DNA of 56,960 bases from Candidatus Polarisedimenticola svalbardensis (GTDB lineage Bacteria; Acidobacteriota; Polarisedimenticolia; Polarisedimenticolales; Polarisedimenticolaceae): positions 1-56,960 of the forward strand of contig JACXWD010000019.1 in NCBI GenBank assembly GCA_014764515.1. The letters run 5' to 3'. The notes under the pieces were generated by a model. That model saw nothing but the letters and a program-made list of their open reading frames with translations, made no database searches and was not told the DNA's origin. Of this stretch, positions 26,956-38,069 are shown one piece after another. The position numbers and the translations under genes were made by a program. Position 1 is the stretch's first letter. The number at the start of each line of letters is the position of its first letter.

Positions 26956-29205
26956 ATGAGCGCTCAATTGGAGAAGTTTACCTACGACGACGACATCGTC
27001 AGGAAGTTCTGTCTGGCGACGGTGATCTTCGGCGTCGTGGCGTTCCTGGTCGGGATCATCATCGCCATCCAGCTGGCCTGGCCCGAGCTGAACATGGGCA
27101 TCTCCTGGCTGACCTTCGGGCGACTCAGGCCGTTACACACCAACGCCGCCATCTTCGCCTTCGCAGGCAACGCAATCTTCGCCGGGATGTACTACTCCTC
27201 CCAGCGATTGCTGAAAGCCCGCATGTTCAGCCGCGCCTTGAGCCTGGCCCACTTCTGGGGCTGGCAGCTGATCATCGTCGCGGCTGCGGTCTCCCTCCCC
27301 CTGGGAATTACCAGCGGGAAGGAATACGCCGAGCTGGAATGGCCGATCGACATCGCCATCGCCCTGGTCTGGGTGGTATTCGCGGTGAACTTCTTCTGCA
27401 CGATATGGAAACGCCGGGAGCGGCACCTCTACGTCGCCATCTGGTTCTACATCGCCACCATCATCACCGTGGCGATCCTGCACATCTTCAACAGTCTCGC
27501 CATACCGGCGTCGTTATTCAAGAGTTACTCGATTTACGCCGGGGTTCAGGACGCGTTCATGCAGTGGTGGTACGGACACAACGCCGTGGCGTTCTTCCTG
27601 ACCACGCCGTTCCTGGGCCTGATGTACTACTTCATGCCGAAAGCGGCCAACCGGCCGGTATTCTCCTACCGCCTGTCGATCCTGCATTTCTGGTCCCTGG
27701 TGTTCATCTACATCTGGGCCGGTCCCCACCACCTGCATTACACCGCCCTGCCGGCCTGGGCCTCAACCCTGGGGATGTGGTTCTCCCTGATGCTGTGGAT
27801 GCCGTCCTGGGGCGGCATGATCAACGGACTGCTGACCCTGCGAGGGGCGTGGCACAAGGTTTCGGAAGAGCCGGTGCTGAAGTTTTTCGTCGTCGCCGTC
27901 ACCTTCTACGGCATGTGCACTTTCGAGGGCCCGCTGCTTTCGGTGAAGAGCGTCAACGCCCTTTCCCATTACACCGACTGGACCATCGCACATGTCCACG
28001 GCGGCACCCTGGGATGGAACGGGTTCCTCACTTTCGGCATGCTGTACTGGCTGTTTCCGCTGCTGTTCCAGACCCGGTTGTGGAGCAAGAAGCTGGCCGA
28101 GTTCCATTTCTGGATCGGCACCGTCGGAATCCTGCTCTATATCGTTTCGATGTGGGCGGCCGGAATTACCCAGGGCCTGATGTGGATGGCGTTCGACCAG
28201 ACCGGGCGGCTGCTGTACCCCGACTTCGTGGAGACCACCCTGCGGCTGATGCCGATGTACTGGGTCCGTGTGCTGGGCGGAATCCTGTTCCTGGCCGGCG
28301 CCCTTGCGCTGGTAGTGAACATGTTCATGACCTGGAAGAACCGGCCGAAAAAATATGAAGAGCCGGTCTACGAAGCTCCGGCACTGGACCGGTCCTACCA
28401 GGAACCCAAGGACGAATCTTCGCCGCTCAAGGACAACCCGGCCCATTTCCCCAAGCTGGCCTACAAGGTCGATCGCTTCAAGCGGGCGGCGTGGCACAGG
28501 CGCTGGGAAGGGCTGCCCCTGCTGTTCTCGGTCTGGGTGGCGATCGCGGTGATCGTCGCATCACTGTTCGAGATCATCCCGACGTTCCTGATCAAATCCA
28601 ACGTGCCGACCATCGAGTCGGTGAAGCCGTACACGCCACTGGAACTGTACGGCAGGGATATCTACATCGCCGAGGGCTGTTACAACTGCCACTCCCAGAT
28701 GATCCGGCCGTTCCGGGCGGAAACCGACCGCTACGGTGATTACTCCAAGCCGGGCGAGTTCGTCTACGATCATCCCTTCCAGTGGGGTTCCCGGAGGATC
28801 GGTCCGGATCTGCAGCGGGTTGGCGGCAAGTACCCGGACCTGTGGCATGTCCGGCATATGCGGGAGCCCCGGGAAGTCACTCCCGGATCGGTGATGCCGG
28901 TCTACCCATGGTTGCTGGAGAAGGACACCGCCTACGGCAAGATCCAGAAGCGGGTCGATGTCATGGCGATGCTCGGGGTGCCCTACGGCGAGGCACTGAA
29001 CCGGGCCGAGATCATGGCCCGGGACCAGGCGGCGGAGATCGCGGCCCGGATCGTAGAGCAGGGCGGCCCGGCGGATCTTGCGGACAAGGAGATCGTCGCC
29101 CTGATCGCCTACCTCCAGCGTCTGGGCACCGATCTGAACCGTCCGGTGGAGCCGGAAGGGGACGCGGCGGCGGAACCTGTTGCCTCCATGACGGAAGAGC
29201 ACTGA
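26956..29205 (+). CDS. ccoNO: cbb3-type oxidase, fused CcoN-CcoO
   Basis: 749-residue fusion of the cbb3 catalytic subunit and its monoheme cytochrome c subunit. The CcoN part (about 1-470) has twelve helices with heme and copper His residues in RPLHTNAAIFAF, WWYGHNAVAFFLT, WAGPHHLHYTALP and IAHVHGGTLGWNGF. A charged linker (about 460-520) leads to the CcoO helix (LLFSVWVAIAVIVASLFEI) and the heme site GCYNCHSQMIRPF (CxxCH at 575-579), with WGSRRIGPDLQRVGGKYPD and the axial Met region GSVMPVYPW. CcoN and CcoO are separate in most proteobacteria; the fused form occurs in some other phyla. It starts the cbb3 operon. Confidence 0.94.
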   Translation: MSAQLEKFTYDDDIVRKFCLATVIFGVVAFLVGIIIAIQLAWPELNMGISWLTFGRLRPLHTNAAIFAFAGNAIFAGMYYSSQRLLKARMFSRALSLAHFWGWQLIIVAAAVSLPLGITSGKEYAELEWPIDIAIALVWVVFAVNFFCTIWKRRERHLYVAIWFYIATIITVAILHIFNSLAIPASLFKSYSIYAGVQDAFMQWWYGHNAVAFFLTTPFLGLMYYFMPKAANRPVFSYRLSILHFWSLVFIYIWAGPHHLHYTALPAWASTLGMWFSLMLWMPSWGGMINGLLTLRGAWHKVSEEPVLKFFVVAVTFYGMCTFEGPLLSVKSVNALSHYTDWTIAHVHGGTLGWNGFLTFGMLYWLFPLLFQTRLWSKKLAEFHFWIGTVGILLYIVSMWAAGITQGLMWMAFDQTGRLLYPDFVETTLRLMPMYWVRVLGGILFLAGALALVVNMFMTWKNRPKKYEEPVYEAPALDRSYQEPKDESSPLKDNPAHFPKLAYKVDRFKRAAWHRRWEGLPLLFSVWVAIAVIVASLFEIIPTFLIKSNVPTIESVKPYTPLELYGRDIYIAEGCYNCHSQMIRPFRAETDRYGDYSKPGEFVYDHPFQWGSRRIGPDLQRVGGKYPDLWHVRHMREPREVTPGSVMPVYPWLLEKDTAYGKIQKRVDVMAMLGVPYGEALNRAEIMARDQAAEIAARIVEQGGPADLADKEIVALIAYLQRLGTDLNRPVEPEGDAAAEPVASMTEEH

Positions 29206-29206
29206 G

Positions 29207-29431
29207 ATGTTGAGGGATGTCATCGGTGATGCCGGGCTGGCGTTCTACCCCCAGATCGCCCTGATCCTGTTCCTCCTGGTTTTCGTCAGCATCTGCATTT
29301 ACGTGTTCATGAAAAAGCGCAGCGATTGGGACGCGGCCCGGTACATGCCGCTGCAGGATACGGACCAGGATTGCGGAGACCGGAACGTAGCGGAAACCAT
29401 CGACGGTGGAAAGGACGAGGCCGATGGCTGA
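29207..29431 (+). CDS. ccoQ: CcoQ-like small subunit of the cbb3 oxidase
   Basis: 74-residue single-helix protein placed between ccoNO and ccoP, the usual position of CcoQ. It has one membrane segment (FYPQIALILFLLVFVSICIY), followed by KKRSDWDAARYMPLQD, matching the pattern of FixQ-type proteins in which a basic and aromatic stretch follows the helix and ends near a short conserved LPL/MPL motif. CcoQ stabilises the assembled complex. The gene starts just after the ccoNO stop and its end overlaps ccoP by 8 nt. The identification rests on size, topology and position, because the family is poorly conserved. Confidence 0.8.
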   Translation: MLRDVIGDAGLAFYPQIALILFLLVFVSICIYVFMKKRSDWDAARYMPLQDTDQDCGDRNVAETIDGGKDEADG

Positions 29432-30080
29432 AAATGGCGACAACAAGGACCGTCTGCTGAATCACCTTTACGACGGCATTCAGGAATTCGACAACCCGCT
29501 CCCGACCTGGTGGGTGGCGATATTCTGGATCTCCATCATCCTTACGCCGTTCTACATCATCTATTACCACGGCGGTGATGGTCGCTCCGCTATAGACAAG
29601 TACAACGCCTCAGTGCTGGCCCATTTCGACAAGCAGGCCGAGGAACTGCTGGCTATGGGGCCGATCACCGAGGGCACCCTGGCCGGTTTCCAGACCGATG
29701 AGGCCAAGATGGCCGGAGCCGCCCAGCTGTTCGTATCCAAGTGTTCCTCCTGCCACGGCATGCGCGGCGAAGGCAACATCGGGCCGAACCTGACCGATGA
29801 ATACTGGATTCACGGCGGCCGGCTGACCGACATCTACCGCACTATCACCGATGGTGTGCCTTCCAAGGGGATGCTGGCCTGGGGAAAACAGATGGGACTG
29901 GGTGACATCCTGTCCCTGTCGGCGTACGTAGGAACCATCCGGGGCGCCGACCCGTCAAGCGCCAAGAAGCCCCAGGGAGAGCCGTTCAACTACGATCTCG
30001 ATGCGATCCTGGCCGAAGAAGCGGCCGCCGCACCACAGGAGCCGGCAGAAACTGAAGACCCGGCCGCAGGAGCCAGCTGA
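29424..30080 (+). CDS. ccoP: cbb3 oxidase subunit CcoP, single-heme form
   Basis: 218-residue membrane-anchored cytochrome c of the cbb3 oxidase. It begins with the CcoP signature region HLYDGIQEFDNPLPTWWVAI, then one membrane helix (FWISIILTPFYIIYY), an N-terminal linker domain and a class I heme domain: CSSCHGMRGEGNIGPNLTDE, with the axial Met probably in GVPSKGMLAWG. Classical CcoP carries two CxxCH motifs; only one is present here. The C-terminus is an acidic, Ala/Pro-rich tail. ATG 29424 overlaps the end of ccoQ. It passes electrons to the CcoO heme. Confidence 0.9.
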   Translation: MAENGDNKDRLLNHLYDGIQEFDNPLPTWWVAIFWISIILTPFYIIYYHGGDGRSAIDKYNASVLAHFDKQAEELLAMGPITEGTLAGFQTDEAKMAGAAQLFVSKCSSCHGMRGEGNIGPNLTDEYWIHGGRLTDIYRTITDGVPSKGMLAWGKQMGLGDILSLSAYVGTIRGADPSSAKKPQGEPFNYDLDAILAEEAAAAPQEPAETEDPAAGAS

Positions 30081-30118
30081 AGCAATCCTCTGTGGGGGGG
30101 GACGCGGAAGAAGGACCG

Positions 30119-31543
30119 ATGACCGAATCGAACGCTCCTGAGGCCACCGAACGGGTCCTCTCCACCATGAACCGGGACGGATCCCGGCGCTGGTTGAGGC
30201 CGAAGCTTTTCGTCGGTTCGTTTTACCGCAGGCGTGTCGTCCTGGCCTGGATCCTGATCGGACTGTTCACCGCCATCCCGTACATGCGCTTCCGCGGGAA
30301 ACCTCTGATCCTGTTGGACATTCCCGCCAGGGAGTTCACCCTGTTCGGGACCACGTTCCTGCCCACCGATTCCCTGTTGCTCATGTTGCTTCTCCTCGGC
30401 CTGGCGGTTGGGATTTTCCTGCTGACCGCCCTGTTCGGGCGGGTGTGGTGCGGCTGGGCCTGCCCTCAGATGGTTTACCTGGAATTTTTGTACCGTCCGG
30501 TGGAACGTCTCACCGGGGGCAGGAGCAAGTGGAGCAAGCGGCTCGGCATGAACCGGATCGGCGACGGCGGCCGCAAGACGATCCGATTCGTCCTGTACAT
30601 ATTGTTCTCTTTTTACCTGGCCCACACGTTCCTGGCCTATTTCGTCGGCGTGGAAGAGCTTTCCCGCTGGGTGCGGCAGTCCCCGTTCCAGCATCCGATG
30701 GCGTTCCTGGTCATGGTTTCCACCGCCCTCCTGATGCTGGCCGATTTCGGTTATTTCCGCGAGCAGGTATGCATCGTCGCCTGCCCCTATGGCCGGTTCC
30801 AGTCGGTCCTCCTGGACAGACGATCCACCATCGTCGGTTACGATTTCAATCGCGGTGAAAACCGCACCAGCCCCAAGAAGCTGAAGACGATGGCGCCGGA
30901 CCAGGCGGAGAAGGCCGGCGACTGCATTGATTGCGCTGCCTGTGTCATCACCTGTCCCACCGGTATCGATATTCGAGACGGGCTGCAGATGGAATGTATC
31001 GGCTGCACACAGTGCATCGACGCCTGCGACTCCATCATGGACCGGGTCGGCAAGCCTCGGGGCCTGATCCGGTACACCTCCCAGGACGAACTGGACAATG
31101 CGGACAAGAAGATCCTGCGCCCCCGTATCATCATCTACCCGGCGATCATGCTGCTGGTATTCGGCCTCCTGATAGGAGCCCTGCTGGGGAAGGACGCGGC
31201 CGATGTGACGATCCTCCGAGGGATCGGAGCCCCGTTCGCCCAGCTCCCCGACGGCAGGATCTCCAACCAGATCCGGGTCAAGATCGTGAACCGTACCGAT
31301 GGCGACCGGGAATACCGCATCGCCGTGGCAGGCGGCGACGGTCTGGAACTGGTCGCTCCCCAAAACCCCCTTCCTGTTCCTGCAGGCACAACCCGGGATA
31401 CCACCATGTTCGTCATGTGCGACCCTGGGGTGTTCGACGACGGCAGCCTGGACGTGGTGGTTCACCTGGATGACGGCGCCGACTTTTCCCATGACCACCC
31501 CTACCGGCTTCTGGGGCCGATCGGCAACGGAGGAGGAAGATGA
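30119..31543 (+). CDS. ccoG: cbb3 oxidase accessory ferredoxin CcoG (FixG)
   Basis: 474-residue polyferredoxin membrane protein. Family studies link CcoG to Cu(II) reduction during copper delivery to the cbb3 oxidase. ATG 30119 is chosen because GAAGAAGG precedes it; an upstream in-frame GTG (30092) is less likely. Visible are several membrane helices, the cysteines of GRVWCGWACPQMVYLEF, the two 4Fe-4S motifs CIDCAACVITCPTGIDIRDG and CIGCTQCIDACDSIMD, and a C-terminal Ig-like domain (about 360-474) with conserved IRVKIVNRTDGDREYRI. It overlaps ccoH by 4 nt. Confidence 0.94.
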   Translation: MTESNAPEATERVLSTMNRDGSRRWLRPKLFVGSFYRRRVVLAWILIGLFTAIPYMRFRGKPLILLDIPAREFTLFGTTFLPTDSLLLMLLLLGLAVGIFLLTALFGRVWCGWACPQMVYLEFLYRPVERLTGGRSKWSKRLGMNRIGDGGRKTIRFVLYILFSFYLAHTFLAYFVGVEELSRWVRQSPFQHPMAFLVMVSTALLMLADFGYFREQVCIVACPYGRFQSVLLDRRSTIVGYDFNRGENRTSPKKLKTMAPDQAEKAGDCIDCAACVITCPTGIDIRDGLQMECIGCTQCIDACDSIMDRVGKPRGLIRYTSQDELDNADKKILRPRIIIYPAIMLLVFGLLIGALLGKDAADVTILRGIGAPFAQLPDGRISNQIRVKIVNRTDGDREYRIAVAGGDGLELVAPQNPLPVPAGTTRDTTMFVMCDPGVFDDGSLDVVVHLDDGADFSHDHPYRLLGPIGNGGGR

Positions 31544-32019
31544 AGATCCCGGGATGGTTCTGGATCGCCTTCGCCACCGTGATCCTGGTGGGAGGCCTTC
31601 TGGCAGGAGCGATCATGCTGTTCGTCTCCTGGAACCACCCTTCCCTGACGGCGGACGAAGATTATTACCAGCGAGCGGTTGGCTACGATGAGGTCAAGGC
31701 CCAGGAAGCCAGGAACCTGGCCATGGGCTGGACACTGGAACTGGAAACCCGCCGGATGGTGAACGCCGGTGTCCGGGAAACACGGGTCGGCCTGCAGGTG
31801 GCCGATGTTGCCGGCGGACCGCTGGAAGGCGCCGACGTCACGGTGGAGGCGTTCCATCTGGCCAGATCCGGCGACCGTTTTCATGCGGTTCTGCCCGCGG
31901 TGTCGCCGGGTGAGTATGCGGCGTTCATGCCGCTGCGGCGGGTCGGGATCTGGGAGTTCCGGTTCGTTATCCGCCGTGACGATGAAATGTTTACAGCCGT
32001 TCTGGAGCGTGAATTCTGA
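31540..32019 (+). CDS. ccoH: CcoH (FixH) cbb3 assembly protein
   Basis: 159-residue protein with one N-terminal membrane helix (WFWIAFATVILVGGLLAGAI) and a periplasmic beta-rich domain. It has the FixH pattern ADEDYYQRAVGYDEVKAQEA, in which the DYY/Y motif and following helix are conserved, then a sheet domain ending in GIWEFRFVIRRDDEMFT. CcoH is needed for stable assembly of the cbb3 complex. It overlaps ccoG upstream by 4 nt and the next gene by one nt. Length is normal. Confidence 0.9.
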   Translation: MKIPGWFWIAFATVILVGGLLAGAIMLFVSWNHPSLTADEDYYQRAVGYDEVKAQEARNLAMGWTLELETRRMVNAGVRETRVGLQVADVAGGPLEGADVTVEAFHLARSGDRFHAVLPAVSPGEYAAFMPLRRVGIWEFRFVIRRDDEMFTAVLEREF

Positions 32020-32750
32020 TGGCTGCCCTGGTCGCTACCGTATTCGTCGCCAGCCTGCTGGGCAGTCTGCACTGCGCCGGGATGTGCGGTGGCTTCGTGT
32101 CGTTTTACGCCGCCGCCGACCCCAGCACCGGCCTCCGCCGGTCGCTGAGCCATGTGGCCTACAACGGCGGGCGGCTGGTGACGTATGTGATTCTGGGCGC
32201 CGTTTTCGGCGCTCTGGGCCAGGCTGTTGACCTGGCGGGATCCATGGCCGGGATCGGCCGGATCGCCTTCGTCGGCGCGGCGGTGCTGATGATCCTGTGG
32301 GGGGTCTGGGCCCTTCTTCTGGCCCTGAACCTCAAGGTGCCGAAACTGCCCGTTCCCGCCTTTGTACTCCGCGGCAGTGAACGGATGTTCCAGGGGTTGC
32401 GGGACAAACCGCCACTGGTCCGTGCCGGGCTGCTGGGGCTGTCGTCCACATTCCTGCCCTGCGGATGGCTTTATGCTTACGCCGTCATGGCGGCGGGGAC
32501 CGGCTCGCCGTTCAAGGGCATGGTTGTGATGGCGGTATTCTGGGCCGGGACCGTACCGATCCTGGTCGGCATCGGAACCGGAGTGCAACTGCTGGCCGGC
32601 GGGTTTCGCAAGCGATTGCCGGTGGTGACCGCCATCGCGTTGATCCTGGTCGGCGTGGTCGTTCTGGCCGGCGGGGTGGGCCGGCTCGGATCCGGCGGTT
32701 CGGCGGAACATTGCCACCCGGTGGAAGCAGCCGCACCGGCGCCGGATTGA
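32019..32750 (+). CDS. Sulfite exporter TauE/SafE-family membrane protein of the cco operon
   Basis: 243-residue integral membrane protein with about six helices. It has the markers of the group found inside cbb3 operons: GSLHCAGMCGGFVSFYA near the start and STFLPCGWLYAYAVMAAGTG in the middle, each with conserved Cys residues in membrane segments. Its placement between ccoH and ccoI, one nt from the former, suggests a role in metal transfer or in redox supply to the periplasm during oxidase maturation. That role is inferred from context and from similarity to DsbD-like transporters; no specific substrate can be read. Confidence 0.85.
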   Translation: MAALVATVFVASLLGSLHCAGMCGGFVSFYAAADPSTGLRRSLSHVAYNGGRLVTYVILGAVFGALGQAVDLAGSMAGIGRIAFVGAAVLMILWGVWALLLALNLKVPKLPVPAFVLRGSERMFQGLRDKPPLVRAGLLGLSSTFLPCGWLYAYAVMAAGTGSPFKGMVVMAVFWAGTVPILVGIGTGVQLLAGGFRKRLPVVTAIALILVGVVVLAGGVGRLGSGGSAEHCHPVEAAAPAPD

Positions 32751-32752
32751 CC

Positions 32753-35166
<2,414 letters not shown>

Positions 35167-35170
<4 letters not shown>

Positions 35171-35340
35171 ACGTCGTCTACATCCTGTTGCCGGTTGCCC
35201 TGCTGATCGCCGTCGGTTACCTGATCCTGTTCATCATCTCGGTCCGGAAAGGGCAGTACGACGACACCACCACCCCGGCTGTCCGTATGCTGTTCGATGA
35301 TGACGAGAAAAAGAAGCAGGACGACAGCGAGCAGGAATGA
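35167..35340 (+). CDS. ccoS: cbb3 oxidase assembly protein CcoS
   Basis: 57-residue protein starting at ATG 35167, which overlaps the ccoI stop (ATGA). It has one membrane helix (VVYILLPVALLIAVGYLILF) followed by VRKGQYDDTTTPAVRMLFDD, a close match to the CcoS family pattern of a Gly-Gln-Tyr/Phe-Asp-Asp segment and a LFDDD end, and a charged tail. CcoS is required for proper heme and copper insertion into cbb3 oxidases. It closes the operon, as is usual. The 257 bp downstream hold no gene and only a small 6-bp hairpin (CGGGAT/ATCCCG) without a T-run. Confidence 0.92.
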
Positions 35341-35597
35341 GCCGGGACCCTTCACCACAAGAGCAAGAATTCTCGTAAAGTCCAGTTGAACCAGCGTCAG
35401 GGATCCGAACAGCGCCTGAAGCCGGTTCCGAAGTCGGAGTGGGAGACGTTGTGCGCGATTCCATCCTCGGCTGCCGGGATTTCAGATCCCGACAAGGTCA
35501 ACGCGATGACGAACGCTACCCAAGAATATCTGGTCATCCGAGATGTTCGGTGAGCAATCAGCGCACCGGGGAGCGTCTATTCCCCGGAGGACCTGCC

Positions 35598-37430
35598 ATG
35601 AACTGTATGCGCCCAGCGCTGATCGTTTTGACTGCTCTCACCTTGCTGGCTCCGATCGCCCATGCCGTTCTGCCGGTTGAAGGGCGTTCTCCGGACCGGT
35701 TGACGGTCCGCTTCGATGAAGAAGCCCGGGTCCGCCTGCGTGGCGGGCGGCTGGTTTCTCTTGAAGGACAGGATCTGCGGCAGGTGGACCATCTTCTGAC
35801 CAGGTTCGGTTCGGACGGGATCCGTGCGCTGTTCTACTCCTCCGAGGAGGCGATCGATGCCAGGCGGGCCGGGCTCGTCGCGAAGATTGGCCGGCCCCTG
35901 CCGGATCTCAATTCCTGGTTCGAGATCGATGTGCCGGCGGCGGAGTCGGAAGCTCTCCTGAACGGGTTGAAGCAGGCCGGATCGGTTGCGACGGCCTATC
36001 GGTCGCCGTTGCCGGTCAGGCCTCCGGTGGATATCGATCCGCCGACGCCGGACGGGGACCCGGATCAACTCTACCTGGATCCGGCGCCGACAGGGATCGA
36101 TGCACGGGCTGCATGGACCCGTCCCGGTGGTCGGGGTGACGGTATCCTGCTTGTGGACATCGAGTACGACTGGCGGGACACCCACGAGGACCTGGAGTCG
36201 GTACTGGGGACCCAGATGTGTTTCACACCCGACTCGCCGGGTGAGATCGAGCACGGCACGGCGGTGATCGGCATGATCGCCGGCGGGGACAACGCCTACG
36301 GTATCACCGGCATTGCGAATCAGGTCGACATCGGACTGGTGACTCATTATCCCAACGGCATGAACTACAGCGTCGCCCGGGCGATTGAGTGCGCCGCCGG
36401 CCTTATGAGCGCCGGAGACGTCCTGCTGATCGAAGCCCAGACTGTGGGGCCGAACAGCCTGTTCGTGCCGGTGGAGTGGGATGCTGCCGAGTACGACGCC
36501 ATCACCCTGGCGACGGCGGCTGGCATCATTGTCGTGGAGGCCGCCGGGAACGGGGGAGATGATCTGGACGATCCGGTCTTCGCAGGAGCGTTCGATCGTG
36601 GGGTCCGGGACTCGGGCGCGATGATTGTCGGTGCCGGAGCCGACCTGTGGTACACGGAACAGTCGGATCGTTCCCGTCTCGACTTTTCCACGTACGGTTC
36701 CCGGGTAGACCTTCAGGGTTGGGGTGACGACGTGGTCACCACCGGTTACGGTGATGCCTTCGATGGTGGTGGTGATCCTGATCAGTACTACACCGACCTG
36801 TTCAACGGAACCAGTTCGGCCGCTCCCATGATCGCCGGTGCCGCCGCGATCCTGGAAGGGGTCCAGGCCGCCTGTGGTGGTTCGCCCCTGACCCCGGCGG
36901 AACTGCGGGACATCCTCGTCAGCACCGGGTCGCCCCAGGTCGCCGGACCGTATCCCGGCAACATTGGACCCAGGCCTGACCTTGCGGCAGCCCTAGCCCT
37001 AGTGGACGTGGACAACGATGCCGACGGGTTCGCCGAGTGCGCCGGGGACTGCGATGACGGGGCATCTTCGACCTATCCGGGAGCGGTGGAAGTCAATGAC
37101 GGCCTGGACAACCAGTGTCCCGGAGAATCCGGTTTCGGCAGTGCGGACGAGACGACAGGGGATTCGGGATTCCACAATCCGGCGGACAAGGCGGAGTACT
37201 CCTGGCCTGCCCAGCCCGGAGCTACCGGGTACCAGGTGGAGCGCTCGACCTCCCCGGAGTTTTCCGCCGGTTGTACGCGATGGGATACGGCCGGGAGTTC
37301 GATTCGTGATGATCTGAATCCGGCACTCGGCGTAACCTGGTACTACCTGAATCGTCCCCTGACACCAAACTCCGGAAGCTGGGGTCTGAATTCCTCCGGA
37401 ACTGAGAGACTCGGGACCTGCCTGCAGTAG
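35598..37430 (+). CDS. Secreted S8 (subtilisin-like) serine protease with MopE-type motif
   Basis: 610-residue exported protease. ATG 35598 has GGAGG 8 nt upstream and gives a signal peptide ending LLAPIAHA. A propeptide-like region (about 25-150) precedes the catalytic domain: Asp in ILLVDIEYDWRDTHEDL, His in EIEHGTAVIGMIAGGDN, oxyanion Asn region in VVEAAGNGGDD and the Ser in NGTSSAAPMIAGAAAIL. After it comes DVDNDADGFAECAGDCDDG and YPGAVEVNDGLDNQCPG, a MopE-like acidic metal-binding repeat often seen in secreted proteins of delta-like and related bacteria, and a short fibronectin-like end. It is probably extracellular and used for nutrient digestion. Upstream context is the end of the cco operon. 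Confidence 0.9.
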   Translation: MNCMRPALIVLTALTLLAPIAHAVLPVEGRSPDRLTVRFDEEARVRLRGGRLVSLEGQDLRQVDHLLTRFGSDGIRALFYSSEEAIDARRAGLVAKIGRPLPDLNSWFEIDVPAAESEALLNGLKQAGSVATAYRSPLPVRPPVDIDPPTPDGDPDQLYLDPAPTGIDARAAWTRPGGRGDGILLVDIEYDWRDTHEDLESVLGTQMCFTPDSPGEIEHGTAVIGMIAGGDNAYGITGIANQVDIGLVTHYPNGMNYSVARAIECAAGLMSAGDVLLIEAQTVGPNSLFVPVEWDAAEYDAITLATAAGIIVVEAAGNGGDDLDDPVFAGAFDRGVRDSGAMIVGAGADLWYTEQSDRSRLDFSTYGSRVDLQGWGDDVVTTGYGDAFDGGGDPDQYYTDLFNGTSSAAPMIAGAAAILEGVQAACGGSPLTPAELRDILVSTGSPQVAGPYPGNIGPRPDLAAALALVDVDNDADGFAECAGDCDDGASSTYPGAVEVNDGLDNQCPGESGFGSADETTGDSGFHNPADKAEYSWPAQPGATGYQVERSTSPEFSAGCTRWDTAGSSIRDDLNPALGVTWYYLNRPLTPNSGSWGLNSSGTERLGTCLQ

Positions 37431-37511
37431 ATCTTCCGGGATCGGTATTCGGTCGTGTTAGGCTCTTTCCCGATGTGACGGCGGTGTCCTGCTGCCGTTA
37501 AGGGAGGGACT

Positions 37512-38069
37512 ATGGTGACCTTGTTTGAACTGTGGCTTCCGATCCTGGTATCGGCGGTTTTCGTTTTTATCGCCAGCTCCATCATCCATATGGCGTTGCC
37601 GATCCATAAGAACGACTACGACAAATTGCCTGACGAGGACAGACTGCTGTCCGCAATGCGGGACGCCAAGGTTGGCCGGGGGGATTATTTTTTCCCGTTC
37701 GCCTGCCACAAGGATCTGAACTCGGAGGAGACGAAAAAGAAATTCAGTCTTGGCCCTGTCGGCTTCATAACCGTGCGCCCCAATGGACCTCCGGCCATGG
37801 GCAAGGCGCTGGTGCAGTGGTTCCTGCTCACCATCTTCATGGGGGTCCTGGTCGGTTATGTCACCGGCGTCACCTGCGGGCCTGGGACCGATTACCTCCG
37901 GATTTTCCGGATCAGCGGCGCCGTGGCGTTCATCGGGTATGTGGCCAGTGTCCCTTCCGAATCGATCTGGAAAGGGACCAAGTGGAGCAGCACATTCAAG
38001 ATGATGTTCGACGGGGCGATCTACGCCCTGGTCACTGCAGGCGTATTCGGCTGGCTTTGGCCGAGCTAG
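37512..38069 (+). CDS. Conserved membrane protein of unknown function
   Basis: 185-residue protein with GGGAGGG 4 nt before the ATG. It has about four hydrophobic segments: LFELWLPILVSAVFVFIASS at the start, WFLLTIFMGVLVGYVTGVT, ISGAVAFIGYVASVPSESIW and IYALVTAGVFGWLW. The first helix is followed by IHMALPIHKNDYDKLPDEDR, a striking Pro/His/Asp pattern that I recognise as recurring in small bacterial membrane proteins of unknown function. No enzymatic motif is visible. The stop codon shares the CTAG at 38066-38069 with the convergent enolase-superfamily gene. Confidence 0.75.
   Translation: MVTLFELWLPILVSAVFVFIASSIIHMALPIHKNDYDKLPDEDRLLSAMRDAKVGRGDYFFPFACHKDLNSEETKKKFSLGPVGFITVRPNGPPAMGKALVQWFLLTIFMGVLVGYVTGVTCGPGTDYLRIFRISGAVAFIGYVASVPSESIWKGTKWSSTFKMMFDGAIYALVTAGVFGWLWPS

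Noticed and set aside
35341-35597. Possible riboswitch upstream of the S8 protease
   Set aside because: Only a small 6-bp hairpin is seen, with no conserved aptamer sequence that I recognise (for example no c-di-GMP type core).
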